The notes beneath the pieces are model-generated. The model did no database searches and was not told where the DNA came from. It was given only the letters and a program-made list of their open reading frames with translations. Below are positions 5,593 to 5,612 of a DNA stretch of 5,612 nucleotides, one piece after another (positions within the stretch are counted from its first letter, which is position 1; every line of letters begins with the position of its first letter). Source of the stretch: an uncultured Clostridia bacterium (GTDB lineage Bacteria; Bacillota_A; Clostridia; UMGS1840; HGM11507); assembly GCA_934403665.1 (NCBI GenBank), contig CAKRUL010000108.1, positions 1-5,612 of the forward strand, given 5' to 3'. The position numbers and the translations under genes were made by a program.

Positions 5593-5612
5593 ATGCCAAA
5601 GATATCGGTAAT
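5593..5612 (+). CDS. Start of a probable family 2 glycosyltransferase (3' end outside window)
   Basis: Only six full codons are visible, MPKISV, plus two bases (AT) of the seventh, which must encode Ile or Met. MPKISVI is a very common opening of GT2 (GT-A fold) glycosyltransferases, where it forms the first beta strand before the VPVYN segment. The family call is therefore an inference from a very short peptide, supported by the ribosome binding site and promoter upstream and by the glycosyltransferase neighbour. If it is a polyprenyl-phosphate mannose synthase it could make the lipid donor used by the PMT and Gpi18-like modules; it could equally be a cell-surface polysaccharide glycosyltransferase. 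Confidence 0.5.

Noticed and set aside
1..5612. CRISPR array, tRNA/rRNA genes, insertion sequence or phage genes
   Set aside because: No spaced direct repeats, no cloverleaf or rRNA-like sequence, no transposase or integrase motifs and no terminal repeats were seen; the + strand is about 98 percent coding with ordinary genes.

Overview
The window looks like a piece of a low-to-mid GC Bacillota genome, probably class Clostridia. The grounds are the gene order mltG - trmR - trhP, known from Bacillota (yrrL-yrrM-yrrN/O in Bacillus subtilis), strong AGGAGG-type ribosome binding sites, a TTG start, and protein sequences of clostridial flavour. I cannot name a genus. All recognised genes are on the + strand and packed almost without gaps; nothing on the minus strand is convincing.

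Layout. Positions 1-537 hold the 3' part of mltG, a membrane-anchored endolytic murein transglycosylase that sets glycan-strand length; its catalytic glutamate is inside the window. One base later, 539-1198 encodes TrmR, a SAM-dependent O-methyltransferase. Its stop overlaps the TTG start of 1195-2418, a U32-family protein of the TrhP type. These two act in sequence: TrhP forms 5-hydroxyuridine at tRNA position 34 and TrmR methylates it to 5-methoxyuridine, so the pair is a complete wobble-uridine pathway in two overlapping genes. Nine bases after trhP, 2428-5496 encodes a 1022-residue polytopic membrane protein made of two GT-C glycosyltransferase modules: an N-terminal Gpi18-like mannosyltransferase module and a C-terminal protein-O-mannosyltransferase (PMT/GT39) module. 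Positions 5497-5592 are an AT-rich spacer with a likely promoter. From 5593 the window enters a new gene whose first six residues, MPKISV, suggest a family 2 glycosyltransferase.

The most interesting spot is the junction inside the large gene. A near-ideal ribosome binding site and an in-frame ATG (3754) lie exactly where the second module begins, and a TGA in another frame (3750-3752) sits one base before that ATG. Adding a single A to the AAAA run at 3739-3742 would turn the single ORF into two ordinary adjacent genes. The fused protein may therefore be a recent fusion by a 1-base deletion, a locus that makes both a fusion and a free PMT, or a sequencing/assembly indel. A second point of interest is a roughly 120-residue, probably extracytoplasmic, beta-rich insertion ahead of the PMT Asp-Glu motif.

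Functionally, the left part is core housekeeping (cell wall and tRNA modification), while the right part is a surface-glycosylation segment. The first three genes and the large gene could share one transcript; the GT2-like gene seems to have its own promoter.
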